Of a DNA stretch of 64,000 bases, positions 1 through 9,375 are shown piece by piece (position 1 is the first letter of the stretch; each line of letters opens with the position of its first letter). Origin of the DNA: Lysobacterales bacterium (GTDB lineage: Bacteria; Pseudomonadota; Gammaproteobacteria; Xanthomonadales; UBA2363); assembly GCA_019634735.1 (NCBI GenBank), contig JAHCAT010000002.1, positions 124,001 through 188,000 on the forward strand. Reading direction: 5' to 3'. Position numbers and translations under genes: made by a program. The notes under the pieces were generated by a model. The model searched no databases. It had not been told where the DNA came from and was given only the letters and a program-made list of their open reading frames with translations.

Positions 1-555
1 AGCGGTGAGGATCCCCGCGAACGGCCGGCACCGGCGGTCACCCTGGTGTCCCAGAAAATGGGCATCCACGAGTGGAGCTACGACAACGACATCTCGCCCG
101 AGGAGCGCCACAAGGTGCCCTGGGCGCCGACCGAGCTGGCCCTGCGCCGGATCGACCTGGAGGTCGAGCTGGGCTTCGACGACGCAACCGCCTGGCGCGA
201 GGCGCAGCGCTGCCTGAACTGCGACGTGCAGACGGTGTTCGAGGACGGCAAGTGCATCGAGTGCGACGCCTGCGTCGACATCTGCCCGATGGACTGCATC
301 AGCTTCACCGCGAACGGGCCGGAGGACGAGCTGCGCACGCGGCTGACCGCCCCGGCGCTCAATCCCACGCAGGACCTGTACGTGTCCGGGCCGCTGAAGA
401 CGGCGCGGGTCATGGTCAAGGACGAGGACGTCTGCCTGCACTGCGGCCTGTGCGCGGAGCGCTGCCCGACCGGCGCCTGGGACATGCGCAAGTTCCTGCT
501 GCACACCACCCAGGCCGGCCCGTCCTGCCGGGACGCCCGTCCGGAGGCGGCATGA
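1..555 (+). CDS. FAD/ferredoxin oxidoreductase, C-terminal ferredoxin part (5' truncated)
   Basis: The reading frame is open to base 1, so this is the last 184 residues of a gene that starts outside the window. It holds a CLNC motif and two complete 4Fe-4S cluster motifs, CIECDACVDICP and CLHCGLCAERCP (both C-x2-C-x2-C-x3-CP), so it binds at least two iron-sulfur clusters. The region before the cysteines resembles the ferredoxin-like part of glutamate-synthase-small-subunit-type FAD/NAD(P) oxidoreductases. The TGA overlaps the ATG of korA (ATGA), so it is translationally coupled and probably supplies or takes electrons for KorAB. An internal ATG at 58 could mimic a short ferredoxin start, but the frame upstream stays open and coding-like. 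The exact family of the missing N-terminus is inference. Confidence 0.75.
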   Translation, partial: SGEDPRERPAPAVTLVSQKMGIHEWSYDNDISPEERHKVPWAPTELALRRIDLEVELGFDDATAWREAQRCLNCDVQTVFEDGKCIECDACVDICPMDCISFTANGPEDELRTRLTAPALNPTQDLYVSGPLKTARVMVKDEDVCLHCGLCAERCPTGAWDMRKFLLHTTQAGPSCRDARPEAA

Positions 556-2384
556 CGCCGATCGCCGCGGTCAACGACTTCGTCGTCAAGTTCGCCAACG
601 TCAACGGTTCCGGTTCGGCCTCGGCGAACGAGCTGTTCGCCCGGGCGATCCTGCGCATGGGCGTGCCGGTCAGCCCGCGCAACATCTTCCCCTCCAACAT
701 CCAGGGCCTGCCGACCTGGTACGAGGTGCGCGTCAGCGAGGCCGGCTGGCTGGGCCGCCGGGGCGGCGTCGACCTGCTGGTGCAGATGAACCCGCAGACC
801 TGGGACGCCGATGTCGCCGAGCTCCCTGCGGGCGGCTACCTGCTGTACGACAGCAGCCGGCCGTTGCCGCCGGGCCGCCTGCGCGACGACATCGTCGTGC
901 TGGGCGTGCCGCTGACCCGGATCTGCGCCGAGCACTACCAGGACCCGCGGCAGCGCCAGCTGTTCAAGAACATCATGTACCTGGGCGTGCTGTCGGTGCT
1001 GCTGGGCATCGAACGCGAGGCCATCGTCCGCCTGGTCGGCGAGCAGTACCGGGGCAAGGAAAAGCTGCTGGAGGCCAACCTCGGCGCCCTGGACCTCGGC
1101 CGCGCCCACGCCCTGGCGCACTTCCCGGACGGCATCGGCCTGCAGGTGCGCGCCGCCGACGCGGTCGGCGAGCGCATCTTCATGGAAGGCAATGCCGCGG
1201 TGGCGCTGGGCATGGTCTACGGCGGCGCCACCGTGTGCGCCTGGTATCCGATCACGCCCTCGTCCTCGGTCGCCGAGGCGTTCCAGAAGTACTGCCAGAA
1301 GTTCCGGTCCGGCGAGGACGGCAACCGCCACGCCATCATCCAGGCCGAGGACGAGATCGCCTCGATCGGCATGGTGGTGGGCGCCGGCTGGAACGGCGCG
1401 CGCGCGTTCACCGCCACCTCCGGCCCCGGCGTCTCGCTGATGACCGAGTTCATCGGCCTGGCCTACATGGCCGAGATCCCGGCCACCATCGTCAACGTGC
1501 AGCGCGGCGGGCCGTCGACCGGCATGCCGACCCGCACCCAGCAGGCCGACCTGCTGTCCTGCGCCTATGCCTCGCACGGCGACACCCGGCACGTGATGCT
1601 GTTCCCGGAGGATCCGGCCGAGTGCTTCGCGTTCGCCGCCGACGCCCTGGACCTGGCCGATCGCCTGCAGACGCCGGTGTTCCTGATGACCGACCTCGAC
1701 ATCGGCATGAACCAGCGGCTGTGCGCACCGCTGGCCTGGGACGATGCGCGCCGGTACGACCGCGGCAAGGTGCTGTCCGCCGCGCAGCTGGAGGACGGAC
1801 GCGAGTTCGGACGCTACCTGGACGCCGACGGCGACGGCATTCCCTGGCGGACCTGGCCGGGCACCCACCCGACCCGCGGCGCCTTCTTCACCCGCGGCAC
1901 CACCAAGGATCCCTGGGCGCGCTACTCCGAGCGTGGCCCGGACTATGTCTACAACATCGAGCGCCTGCGCCGGAAATGGCGCACCGCCAGCGACCTGGTG
2001 CCGGCGCCGGTGCCGACCGCGGCGGCCCAGGGCGCCCGCGCCGGGGTGATCCACTACGGCTCGACCAGCCCGGCGATGGCCGAGGCGCTGGCGGCGCTGG
2101 CCGCCGCCGGCCTGCACCTGGACGCGCTGCGTCTGCGCGCCTTTCCGTTCCCGCAGTCGGTGCTGGAGTTCATCGAGGACCACGAGCGCGTGTTCGTGGT
2201 CGAGCAGAACGCCGACGGCCAGATGCGCATGCTGCTGGTCAACGAGTTCGGCGTCGATCCGGCGCACCTGGTGCCGGTACTGCATTACGACGGCACGCCG
2301 ATCACCGCGCGCTTCATCGTCGATGCGATCACCGCGGTGCTGGGCGCCAGCCCGGTCCGCCCGCAACCGGAGCGCGTGTCATGA
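552..2384 (+). CDS. korA: 2-oxoacid:acceptor (ferredoxin) oxidoreductase, fused gamma-alpha subunit
   Basis: A 610-residue protein whose ATG overlaps the preceding stop (ATGA). Residues about 10-190 are the POR gamma-type domain, with the N-terminal NGSGSASANELFARA segment. The rest is the alpha-type pyrimidine-binding and domain II region, including YPITPSSSVAE and GPGVSLMTEF, typical of KorA/PorA. With KorB it would oxidatively decarboxylate a 2-oxoacid (2-oxoglutarate or pyruvate) with CoA and pass electrons to ferredoxin in the cytoplasm. The gamma-alpha fusion is the usual form of the two-subunit enzymes. Substrate cannot be read from sequence; 2-oxoglutarate is a guess from family use. 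Operon: FAD/ferredoxin protein, korA, korB. Confidence 0.88.
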   Translation: MTPIAAVNDFVVKFANVNGSGSASANELFARAILRMGVPVSPRNIFPSNIQGLPTWYEVRVSEAGWLGRRGGVDLLVQMNPQTWDADVAELPAGGYLLYDSSRPLPPGRLRDDIVVLGVPLTRICAEHYQDPRQRQLFKNIMYLGVLSVLLGIEREAIVRLVGEQYRGKEKLLEANLGALDLGRAHALAHFPDGIGLQVRAADAVGERIFMEGNAAVALGMVYGGATVCAWYPITPSSSVAEAFQKYCQKFRSGEDGNRHAIIQAEDEIASIGMVVGAGWNGARAFTATSGPGVSLMTEFIGLAYMAEIPATIVNVQRGGPSTGMPTRTQQADLLSCAYASHGDTRHVMLFPEDPAECFAFAADALDLADRLQTPVFLMTDLDIGMNQRLCAPLAWDDARRYDRGKVLSAAQLEDGREFGRYLDADGDGIPWRTWPGTHPTRGAFFTRGTTKDPWARYSERGPDYVYNIERLRRKWRTASDLVPAPVPTAAAQGARAGVIHYGSTSPAMAEALAALAAAGLHLDALRLRAFPFPQSVLEFIEDHERVFVVEQNADGQMRMLLVNEFGVDPAHLVPVLHYDGTPITARFIVDAITAVLGASPVRPQPERVS

Positions 2385-3436
2385 CCTGGATCGCCAAGCC
2401 CAGGCTGCACCACCCCAGCCTGTCCCGCAACGCGGTCGGCTACACGCGGCGCGACTACGAGGGCAAGGTCTCCACCCTGTGCGCCGGCTGCGGCCACGAC
2501 TCGATCTCGGCGGCGATCATCCAGGCCTGCTGGGAGCTGGACATCGAGCCGCACCGGGTCGCCAAGCTGTCCGGCATCGGCTGCAGCAGCAAGACGCCGG
2601 ACTATTTCCTGGGCAACTCGCACGGCTTCAACACCGTGCACGGCCGCATGCCCTCGGTGCTGACCGGTGCCAACCTGGCCAACCGCGGCCTGACCTACCT
2701 GGGCGTGTCCGGCGACGGCGATTCCGCCTCGATCGGCATGGGCCAGTTCGTGCACGCGATCCGGCGCGGCGTCGACATGGCCTACATCGTCGAGAACAAC
2801 GGCGTGTACGGCCTGACCAAGGGCCAGTTCTCGGCGACCGCCGACCAGGGCTCGGTGTCCAAGCGCGGCGTCGCCAACTCCGATGCGCCGATCGACCTGG
2901 TCGGCCTGGCCCTGCAGCTGGGCGCCACCTACGTGGCGCGCGGCTTCTCCGGCGACAAGACGCAACTGGTGCCCCTGATCAAGGGTGCGCTCGGCCACCG
3001 CGGCGTCGCCATCCTCGACGTCATCAGCCCCTGCGTGGCCTTCAACAACCACGCCGGCAGCACCAAGAGCTACGACTACGTGCGCGAGCACAACGACGCG
3101 GTCAACCGCCTCGACGTGATCGAGGGCCGCGCGGCGATCGCCGTCGACTACGCGCCGGGCGAGGCGATCGACGTGGTCCAGCACGACGGCACCGTGCTGC
3201 GCCTGCGCAAGCTGGACCCGGACTACGACCCCACCGACCGCCTGGCGGCGATGGCCTACGTCAACCTGCACCAGGCGCGCGGCGAGGTGGTCACCGGCCT
3301 GCTGCACGTCGATCCGGCGGCCGCCGACCTGCACGGCCACCTGGGCACGGTGGCCACGCCGCTCAACCAGCTCGGCGTTGCCGAGCTGTGCCCGGGCGCC
3401 GCGGCCCTGGAAAAGATCAACGCCGGGCTACGCTGA
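2381..3436 (+). CDS. korB: 2-oxoacid:ferredoxin oxidoreductase beta subunit
   Basis: A 351-residue thiamine-diphosphate subunit; its ATG overlaps the korA stop by four bases. It has CAGCGHD near the N-terminus and GIGCSSKTP, which contribute cluster-binding cysteines in this family. The ThDP/Mg motif is GDGDSASIG followed by VENNGVYGLTKGQ. A further conserved cysteine lies in ISPCVAFNN. It pairs with KorA to form the catalytic heterodimer. The gene ends the operon; 123 bases later an opposing gene ends, and no clear U-tract terminator is visible in between. Confidence 0.9.
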   Translation: MTWIAKPRLHHPSLSRNAVGYTRRDYEGKVSTLCAGCGHDSISAAIIQACWELDIEPHRVAKLSGIGCSSKTPDYFLGNSHGFNTVHGRMPSVLTGANLANRGLTYLGVSGDGDSASIGMGQFVHAIRRGVDMAYIVENNGVYGLTKGQFSATADQGSVSKRGVANSDAPIDLVGLALQLGATYVARGFSGDKTQLVPLIKGALGHRGVAILDVISPCVAFNNHAGSTKSYDYVREHNDAVNRLDVIEGRAAIAVDYAPGEAIDVVQHDGTVLRLRKLDPDYDPTDRLAAMAYVNLHQARGEVVTGLLHVDPAAADLHGHLGTVATPLNQLGVAELCPGAAALEKINAGLR

Positions 3437-3559
3437 TCCGGCACTGGCGCCGCCTGCGGGCGAGGGTTGCAAAGCCGCGACCGCCGCCTGACGTCGCTGG
3501 CGCCCGGGCGCGCTGCGGCAACGGCGCCGGCAACCAGGCGCCGCCCGGCAGCGGCGCGC

Positions 3560-4114
3560 TCAGCGCAGGGTCTTGAGGGCGCCGGCCCAGGCCAGCACCT
3601 GGTCGAGCAGGGCGTTCACCGACTTCTCGTGGTGGGCGGCCGGCTTGAAGCGGGTGAACTCCTCGAAGTCGGTGAACAGCGACAGCATCACCTGGCTGCG
3701 CACGTGGGCGATCTGCAATTCCGAGCAGATCGCGCGCAGGTTCTCGATGGCGCGGCTGCCGCCGGCGCTGCCGTAGCCGATGAAGCCCGCCGCCTTGTTG
3801 TTCCATTCCTTGTAGAGGAAGTCGATGGCGTTCTTCAGCGCGCCCGAGGTGGCGTGGTTGTACTCGGGCGTGACGAACACGTAGCCGTCGAACGGCGAGA
3901 TCGCCGCCGACCAGGCGCGGGTGTGGTCCTTGCTGTACCTGCCCTGCGAGGGCGGCACCGGCTCGTCGAGCAGGGGCAGGTCGAAGTCGGCGATGTCGAC
4001 GACTTCGTAGCTGGCATCGCCACGCTTGTCGGCCAGGCCGTGCGCCCAGCGGGCGACGTCGAGGGCCTTGCGGCCGGGACGGGTGCTGCCGACGATGAAG
4101 GCGATCCTGAGCAT
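3560..4114 (-). CDS. NADPH-dependent FMN reductase family protein
   Basis: A 184-residue flavodoxin-like protein. It starts with the FMN phosphate-binding loop (IVGSTRPGRKA, residues 7-17) and contains the family's TPEYNHATSGALKNAID segment (about 81-97) and a GYGSAGGSRA turn. Such proteins reduce flavins, quinones or azo compounds with NAD(P)H in the cytoplasm. The start is fixed by a strong ribosome site, AAGGAGA, eight bases upstream of the ATG. A longer overlapping frame (3417-4151) is a shadow. It faces korB tail to tail, and a gap of about 80 bases separates it from glyS, so it may be transcribed alone or from glyQS readthrough. Physiological substrate unknown. Confidence 0.88.
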   Translation of the reverse strand: MLRIAFIVGSTRPGRKALDVARWAHGLADKRGDASYEVVDIADFDLPLLDEPVPPSQGRYSKDHTRAWSAAISPFDGYVFVTPEYNHATSGALKNAIDFLYKEWNNKAAGFIGYGSAGGSRAIENLRAICSELQIAHVRSQVMLSLFTDFEEFTRFKPAAHHEKSVNALLDQVLAWAGALKTLR

Positions 4115-4194
4115 GGCCGGTCTCCTTGGGGGGAAACCGGCACGTTAGCACCGCGCCCGTTACCGCCCGGTGGACAGCCGGGCGCTCGCGCCCC

Positions 4195-6357
4195 TCAGCC
4201 GGCCAGCCGGCCGATGTCGGCGATCCGTCCGAACAGGCCGTGCAGGCGCGCCAGCAGGGCCAGCCGGTTGCCGCGCACGGCCGGGTCCTCGGCCATCACC
4301 ATCACCTGGTCGAAGAAGGCGTCGACCGCCGGCCGCAGTGCGGCCAGGCGGGTCAGCGCCGCCTCGTACCGGCGGGCCTGGAACAGCGGCGTGGTGTCGT
4401 CCTCGGCGGCGGCCAGCGCCGCGGCCAGGTCGCGTTCGGCATCGACCTCGAAACGGGCCGGATCGACCGCATCGGGCACGGCCTCGCCGGACTCCTGGGC
4501 CTTGCGCAGCAGGTTGCCGCAGCGCTTGTTGGCGGCGGCCAGTGCCACGAAGGCCTCGTCGCCGACGAAGGGCAGCAGGGCGCGGTAGCGCTGGTCGAAG
4601 TCGACCAGGGAGCCGGTCGGCAGGGCGGCCACGGCATCGAACACCAGGGTGTCGTAGCCGTCGCGCTGCTCGTAGTAGCCGCGCAGGCGTTCGACCAGGA
4701 AGCTTGTCAGGTTGAGCGCGCGGGGAGTCGGAGAAACCCGGGACCGACCAAGCGGTGTGCTCCCACGTTGAGCCATTTCCCAAACGGAGTCATCGAGGAT
4801 CTCGATCGCACGCTCAAAGGTCTTTTGGAGGTCAAGATCTAGTCGGCCTTCGATAAGCGAGCGTGCCAGCCCCAGAGCATTTCGTCGCAGCGCAAACGGA
4901 TCCTTGTTGCCGGTAGGCTCAAGGCCAGCGTGGAAGCCGCCGACTAGCGTGTCCAGCCGTTCGGCCACTGCCAACACACGTCCCAGCGGGGAGCCAGCGA
5001 TGCCGTCTCCAGCATTGCGTGGCATGTAGACCTCGTCCAGTGCCACCGCCAATGCTTGACGGTCACTTTCAGTAAGGTCTGCAAGAGCTGCATCCTCAAC
5101 AGCTAGGTAGCGTCCCGCAATGCCTTGAAGTTCCGGGAATTCACCGACCAGGCGAGAGCGCAGGTCCGCTTTGGACAGCAGTGCTGCGCGGCGTGCCAAT
5201 CTTGAATCGACGCCGGCAGCAGGCGCGATCTCTGCGGCCAGCTCGGCGACGCGGCCCGCTTTGTCGGCCACGCTGCCCAGTTTGGTCTGGTACGTGACCG
5301 TGGACAGTTCACCGTTCATCGCCGAAAGGCCCTGCTTGCGGTCCTCGTCGAAGAAGAAGGCGGCATCGGCGAAGCGCGGGCGGATCACGCGCTCGTAGCC
5401 CTGGCGCACCTGCGCCGGGTCGGCGGACTCGATGTTCGCGATGCCGACGAAATGCTCGCTGAGCTTGCGCTGGTCGGCGAAGATGGGAAAGAACTTCTGG
5501 TTGGTCTCCATGGTGAGTACCAGGACTTCCTGGGGCACCCGCAGAAATTCGGATTCGAAGCGGCAAACGATGGGCACCGGCCATTCCACTAGGCAACCCA
5601 CCTCCCTTAGGGTGGTCAGGTTTATGCGGGGTCTGCCGCCAAGCTCGCGGGAAACTTCAAATACCGCCGAGCGGATTTTGTCTTCTCGAGTATTGGGGTC
5701 GACAACTACGCGAGCGGAGAGCAGCGCGGACTCATATTCGCGCGGCGAAGCGAGACAGATCGCAGTGGGATGATGGAAGCGATGCCCGTAGGTGGTCCGC
5801 CCGCTGCGCACGCCCAGCAGTTCCATGTCTACGACCTCGCCGCCGAGCAGCACCACAAGCCAGTGCACCGGGCGGATGAAGGCGTGCTCGTGGTCGCCCC
5901 AGCGCATCGGCTTGGGGATCGGCAGGCCCTTGACCGCGGCGGCCAGCACCTCGGGCAGCAGTTCGGCGGTGGCGCGCCCGGGGTTCTCCTGGCGCAGCAC
6001 GAAGCGCTCGCCCTTGGCATCGCTGCTGCGCGCCAGGGCGGTCCAGTCGACGCCGGCCTTCTGTGCGAAGCCGAGCAGGGCGCGGGTCGGCTGGCCGTCG
6101 GCGTCCAGGCCGATGTTGAGGTAGGGGCCGAGCAGCTCGGTCTGCCGGGTCGGCTGCAGGGCCGGCACCGTGTCGGCCAGCACCGCCAGGCGACGCGGTG
6201 TGTACAGCGCGCGCAGCGCGTCGCGCGGCACCTCGATGCCCTGCGCGGCCAGGCCGGCGTGCACGCCGTCGGCCAGCGCCGCGGCCAGCCCGGGCAGGGC
6301 CTTGACCGGCAGCTCCTCGCAGCCCAGTTCGATCAGCAACGGCAGTGTCTGGCTCAT
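4195..6357 (-). CDS. glyS: glycine--tRNA ligase beta subunit
   Basis: A 720-residue beta subunit of the bacterial alpha2beta2 glycyl-tRNA synthetase. It opens with LPLLIELGCEELPVKAL and ends with the tRNA-binding DALR-type region (VMVMAEDPAVRGNRLALL). It carries the tRNA-binding and HD-like parts and works with GlyQ, encoded 82 bases upstream. The family is usually about 690 residues. The extra length includes an odd stretch (about residues 532-550, RGSTPLGRSRVSPTPRALN) between the FERAIEILDDS helix and LTSFLVERLRGYY. Codon use is not uniform: about 4700-5290 and 5540-5800 are 52-62% GC with rare codons, against about 70% on either side, so the gene looks mosaic. The frame is intact. Confidence 0.95.
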   Translation of the reverse strand: MSQTLPLLIELGCEELPVKALPGLAAALADGVHAGLAAQGIEVPRDALRALYTPRRLAVLADTVPALQPTRQTELLGPYLNIGLDADGQPTRALLGFAQKAGVDWTALARSSDAKGERFVLRQENPGRATAELLPEVLAAAVKGLPIPKPMRWGDHEHAFIRPVHWLVVLLGGEVVDMELLGVRSGRTTYGHRFHHPTAICLASPREYESALLSARVVVDPNTREDKIRSAVFEVSRELGGRPRINLTTLREVGCLVEWPVPIVCRFESEFLRVPQEVLVLTMETNQKFFPIFADQRKLSEHFVGIANIESADPAQVRQGYERVIRPRFADAAFFFDEDRKQGLSAMNGELSTVTYQTKLGSVADKAGRVAELAAEIAPAAGVDSRLARRAALLSKADLRSRLVGEFPELQGIAGRYLAVEDAALADLTESDRQALAVALDEVYMPRNAGDGIAGSPLGRVLAVAERLDTLVGGFHAGLEPTGNKDPFALRRNALGLARSLIEGRLDLDLQKTFERAIEILDDSVWEMAQRGSTPLGRSRVSPTPRALNLTSFLVERLRGYYEQRDGYDTLVFDAVAALPTGSLVDFDQRYRALLPFVGDEAFVALAAANKRCGNLLRKAQESGEAVPDAVDPARFEVDAERDLAAALAAAEDDTTPLFQARRYEAALTRLAALRPAVDAFFDQVMVMAEDPAVRGNRLALLARLHGLFGRIADIGRLAG

Positions 6358-6439
6358 GGTGTGTCCTGGTGCCTGGGTGGCCGCGACGGGCGCGGCCGGT
6401 GCCGGCGCGCGGCGCGCCGGCGGGGTGGGTCGTGCAGGA

Positions 6440-7345
<906 letters not shown>

Positions 7346-7376
7346 GCGCGCTCCGGGCTCGGCGGCAAAGCCCGCA

Positions 7377-7382
7377 AGTATA
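7377..7382 (-). promoter_or_regulatory. candidate -10 element of glyQS
   Basis: On the minus strand TATACT lies 32 bases upstream of the glyQ ATG in otherwise very GC-rich DNA. No convincing -35 hexamer is seen at 16-18 bases, so this is a weak call based on the -10 alone. Confidence 0.35.
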
Positions 7383-7695
7383 GCCGCGGGGCGCTCAGGG
7401 GCTGCCGGCCGTCCGGGGAGGGGCGGTCCGGGTGTGCATGGGGCCGCTGTCGCGGCCGGCGAGTTTCGCGCCAGGGCGCGGTCTGTTCTCGTGGCCGGAG
7501 CGAAGCGGTGGGGCGACTACCTCTTCCCTGCCCGGCGGCCCGCTGCCCGCGCCACGACGCGACCTCGACGGCCCCGCAGCACATCCCCACCAGGTATTCG
7601 GGCGAGTGCGGGCGTAAGGATCGCTGGCGGCAGCGCGCACGTCACGCGAGTCGGGGCAGCGACCGTGCGCGGCCCCTGTCAGCTCGGGCAGATCC
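7383..7695. other. long intergenic stretch, no gene recognised
   Basis: This stretch lies between the glyQ promoter region and the terminator of the next gene. Short open frames exist in several phases, but all are Arg/Pro/Ala-rich shadows without a ribosome site. I checked for tmRNA, RNase P, 4.5S and tRNA hallmarks and saw none. Confidence 0.5.
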
Positions 7696-7720
7696 GGCGG
7701 GGGCGTTCCGCGCCCCCGCC
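7696..7720 (-). terminator. hairpin terminator after the small basic protein gene
   Basis: A perfect 10-bp stem GGCGGGGGCG/CGCCCCCGCC with a 5-base loop lies 12 bases beyond the stop of the minus-strand gene at 7732-7983. There is no U-run after it, as often seen in high-GC genomes. Confidence 0.55.
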
Positions 7721-7731
7721 GCAAGAACAGC

Positions 7732-7983
7732 TCAGCCCGCGGCGCGCTTGGCGGCGGGACGCTTCTTCGGGGTCACCGCCGCGGCGTTGGCACGCGCGCG
7801 CGAGCGCCACTGCTTGATGGTGTCGTTGAGCTTGAGGGTCTCGAGGTAGAGCTCGATCGCCTCGTTGGTCACGTCGTACAGCGGTCGGCCCATGACCGCG
7901 GCGACGGCCTTCAGGGAGTCACGGTAACGCTTGGCGACGCGCAGGCTGGCGTCGCGGGTGTCATCGGCGGGTTCAGTGCTCAT
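7732..7983 (-). CDS. small basic protein with lysine/alanine-rich tail, unknown function
   Basis: An 83-residue protein I do not recognise by name. Residues about 10-55 (DASLRVAKRYRDSLKAV, then YDVTNEAIELYLETL) read like a short strand followed by two amphipathic helices, as in ribbon-helix-helix regulators. The C-terminus (VTPKKRPAAKRAAG) is a histone-H1-like basic tail. A small DNA-binding protein is a reasonable inference, not shown. I chose the ATG at 7983; the frame stays open upstream to 8151, but that part is Arg/Pro-rich with shadow-like composition. A terminator hairpin follows. It is probably monocistronic. Confidence 0.65.
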   Translation of the reverse strand: MSTEPADDTRDASLRVAKRYRDSLKAVAAVMGRPLYDVTNEAIELYLETLKLNDTIKQWRSRARANAAAVTPKKRPAAKRAAG

Positions 7984-8282
7984 GGTCGGGTGATCTCGTT
8001 GGAATGGTAGGAATGGTCGAGAGCCGTCCGGCCCCAGTCGGGACCGGGCCGCAGGCGGCGCGCACACCCTTGCCGGGGGGCGCGTGGAGTCGGGGCGCGA
8101 CCCCCGGAATCCACAGGTGCAACGCGTCGCCATTGCGGACAACCGGACCAATGCGACCGAATGCCCGCAATGGCGCCTTATACCATAAGTTGCGCAGTGA
8201 AATCACGTCCCGCCGGGCGGGTCGGGCGGTGGCCGCGCGACCGTGTCGTCCTGCCGCGAACGCCGTCCTGCCGCGGGCGTTC
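7984..8282. other. intergenic region with a possible minus-strand promoter
   Basis: This stretch separates the small basic protein gene from tatC. The only promoter-like signal is TATAAG on the minus strand (8177-8182) inside the AT-richer block 8177-8206, with a poor TGATTT at -35 spacing. It would give a 5' leader of about 190 bases for the gene at 7983. Nothing else was recognised. Confidence 0.3.
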
Positions 8283-9047
8283 TCAGGCGCCGGGCTGGTC
8301 GGCCGGGCGGCGGGCGACCAGGCGGGCCGCGGCGACCAGGCCCAGCTCGAACAGCAGCCACATCGGCACCGCCAGCATCACCTGCGAGAGGACGTCGGGC
8401 GGCGTGACGATGGCGCCGATCACGAACGCGCCGACGATCACGTAGGGCCGGCCACGGCGCAGCCGCTCGACGTCCATCCAGCCGGTGGCGACGATGATGA
8501 TGGTCGCGACAGGCACCTCGAAGCTGAGGCCGAACGCCAGGAACAGCATCAGCACGAAGTCCAGGTAGCGGCCGATGTCGGTCATCATCGCCACCCCGTC
8601 CGGGGTCATGCTGGCGATGAAGGTGAACACCACAGGCATCACCAGGAAGAAGGCGAACGCGCAGCCCAGGTAGAACAGCAGGGTGCTGGAGACCAGCAGC
8701 GGCACCGCCAGCCGCTTCTCGTGCCGGTACAGCGCTGGTGCGACGAAGGCCCAGGCCTGGTAGAGGATGTAGGGCATGGTCGCCAGCAGGGCGACGAAGA
8801 ACGCCATCTTGATCGGCGTCAGGAACGGCCCGGCGACCTCGATCGCCACCAGCTGGCTGCCTTCGGGAAGGCGTCCGAGCAACGGCTGCGCCAGTGCCGC
8901 ATAGATCTGCCGGGCGAACGGAACCAGCACGACGAACACCAGCAGCACTGCGGCGACCGCGCGCAGCAGGCGGTTTCGCAGTTCGGCCAGGTGCTCGATG
9001 AAGCTCAGTTCGGCGTCCTGGCTGGCCTCGGGATCAGGGGTTGTCAT
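8283..9047 (-). CDS. tatC: Sec-independent (Tat) protein translocase subunit TatC
   Basis: A 254-residue multi-spanning inner-membrane protein. It has the diagnostic N-terminal FIEHLAELRNRLLRA segment, which binds twin-arginine signal peptides, and the family's six hydrophobic spans, ending at LFELGLVAAARLVARR. It recognises folded Tat substrates together with TatB. The ATG lies inside the end of tatB (14-base overlap), so the two are translationally coupled. Last gene of tatABC. The secreted and periplasmic redox proteins typical of such genomes are its likely clients. Confidence 0.97.
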   Translation of the reverse strand: MTTPDPEASQDAELSFIEHLAELRNRLLRAVAAVLLVFVVLVPFARQIYAALAQPLLGRLPEGSQLVAIEVAGPFLTPIKMAFFVALLATMPYILYQAWAFVAPALYRHEKRLAVPLLVSSTLLFYLGCAFAFFLVMPVVFTFIASMTPDGVAMMTDIGRYLDFVLMLFLAFGLSFEVPVATIIIVATGWMDVERLRRGRPYVIVGAFVIGAIVTPPDVLSQVMLAVPMWLLFELGLVAAARLVARRPADQPGA

Positions 9048-9357
9048 CGGGGCGGGCCGCCGGCGGTTTGGGGCTGTCGCCCGCGGCGCTGCGCCCGGCC
9101 AGGTCGTCGCGCAGCCGGGCCAGGCTGGCCATGGCCTCGTCGTCGCGCAGCGCCTGGCGGCCCTGCTCGAGCTCCCGCTTGAGCTCGTCGGCAGCCAGCT
9201 CGCGTTCGATGTCGGCCTTCAGGCCCGACCAGCTGCGTTGCGCCCGGCGCAGCAGCGCCCCGGCGGTGCGCGCGGCCCCCGGCAGGCGCTCGGGGCCCAG
9301 CACCAGCAGGGCGACCACGCCGATCAGGGCCAGCTCGGGCATGCTCAGGTTGAACAT
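9034..9357 (-). CDS. tatB: Sec-independent protein translocase protein TatB
   Basis: A 107-residue protein with the TatB pattern: a single N-terminal membrane helix (MPELALIGVVALLVLGPERLP) with the conserved Glu in the helix start and the GPERLP hinge. An amphipathic helix and a charged, proline-ending tail follow. It forms the substrate receptor with TatC. It sits 18 bases after tatA and overlaps tatC. Confidence 0.95.
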   Translation of the reverse strand: MFNLSMPELALIGVVALLVLGPERLPGAARTAGALLRRAQRSWSGLKADIERELAADELKRELEQGRQALRDDEAMASLARLRDDLAGRSAAGDSPKPPAARPDDNP

Positions 9358-9375
9358 GGCGGCAGCCGCCAGGGA

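Noticed and set aside
4195-6357. glyS as a pseudogene because of its odd codon use and insertion
   Set aside because: The frame is intact from start to stop and all conserved blocks are present.
7383-7695. A structured RNA gene in the long gap
   Set aside because: None of the hallmark sequences of tmRNA, RNase P RNA, 4.5S RNA or tRNA is present.
7395-7724. 109-codon minus-strand ORF in the glyQ-upstream gap
   Set aside because: Arg/Pro-rich, no ribosome site and no recognisable family; the 7696-7720 terminator hairpin lies inside it.
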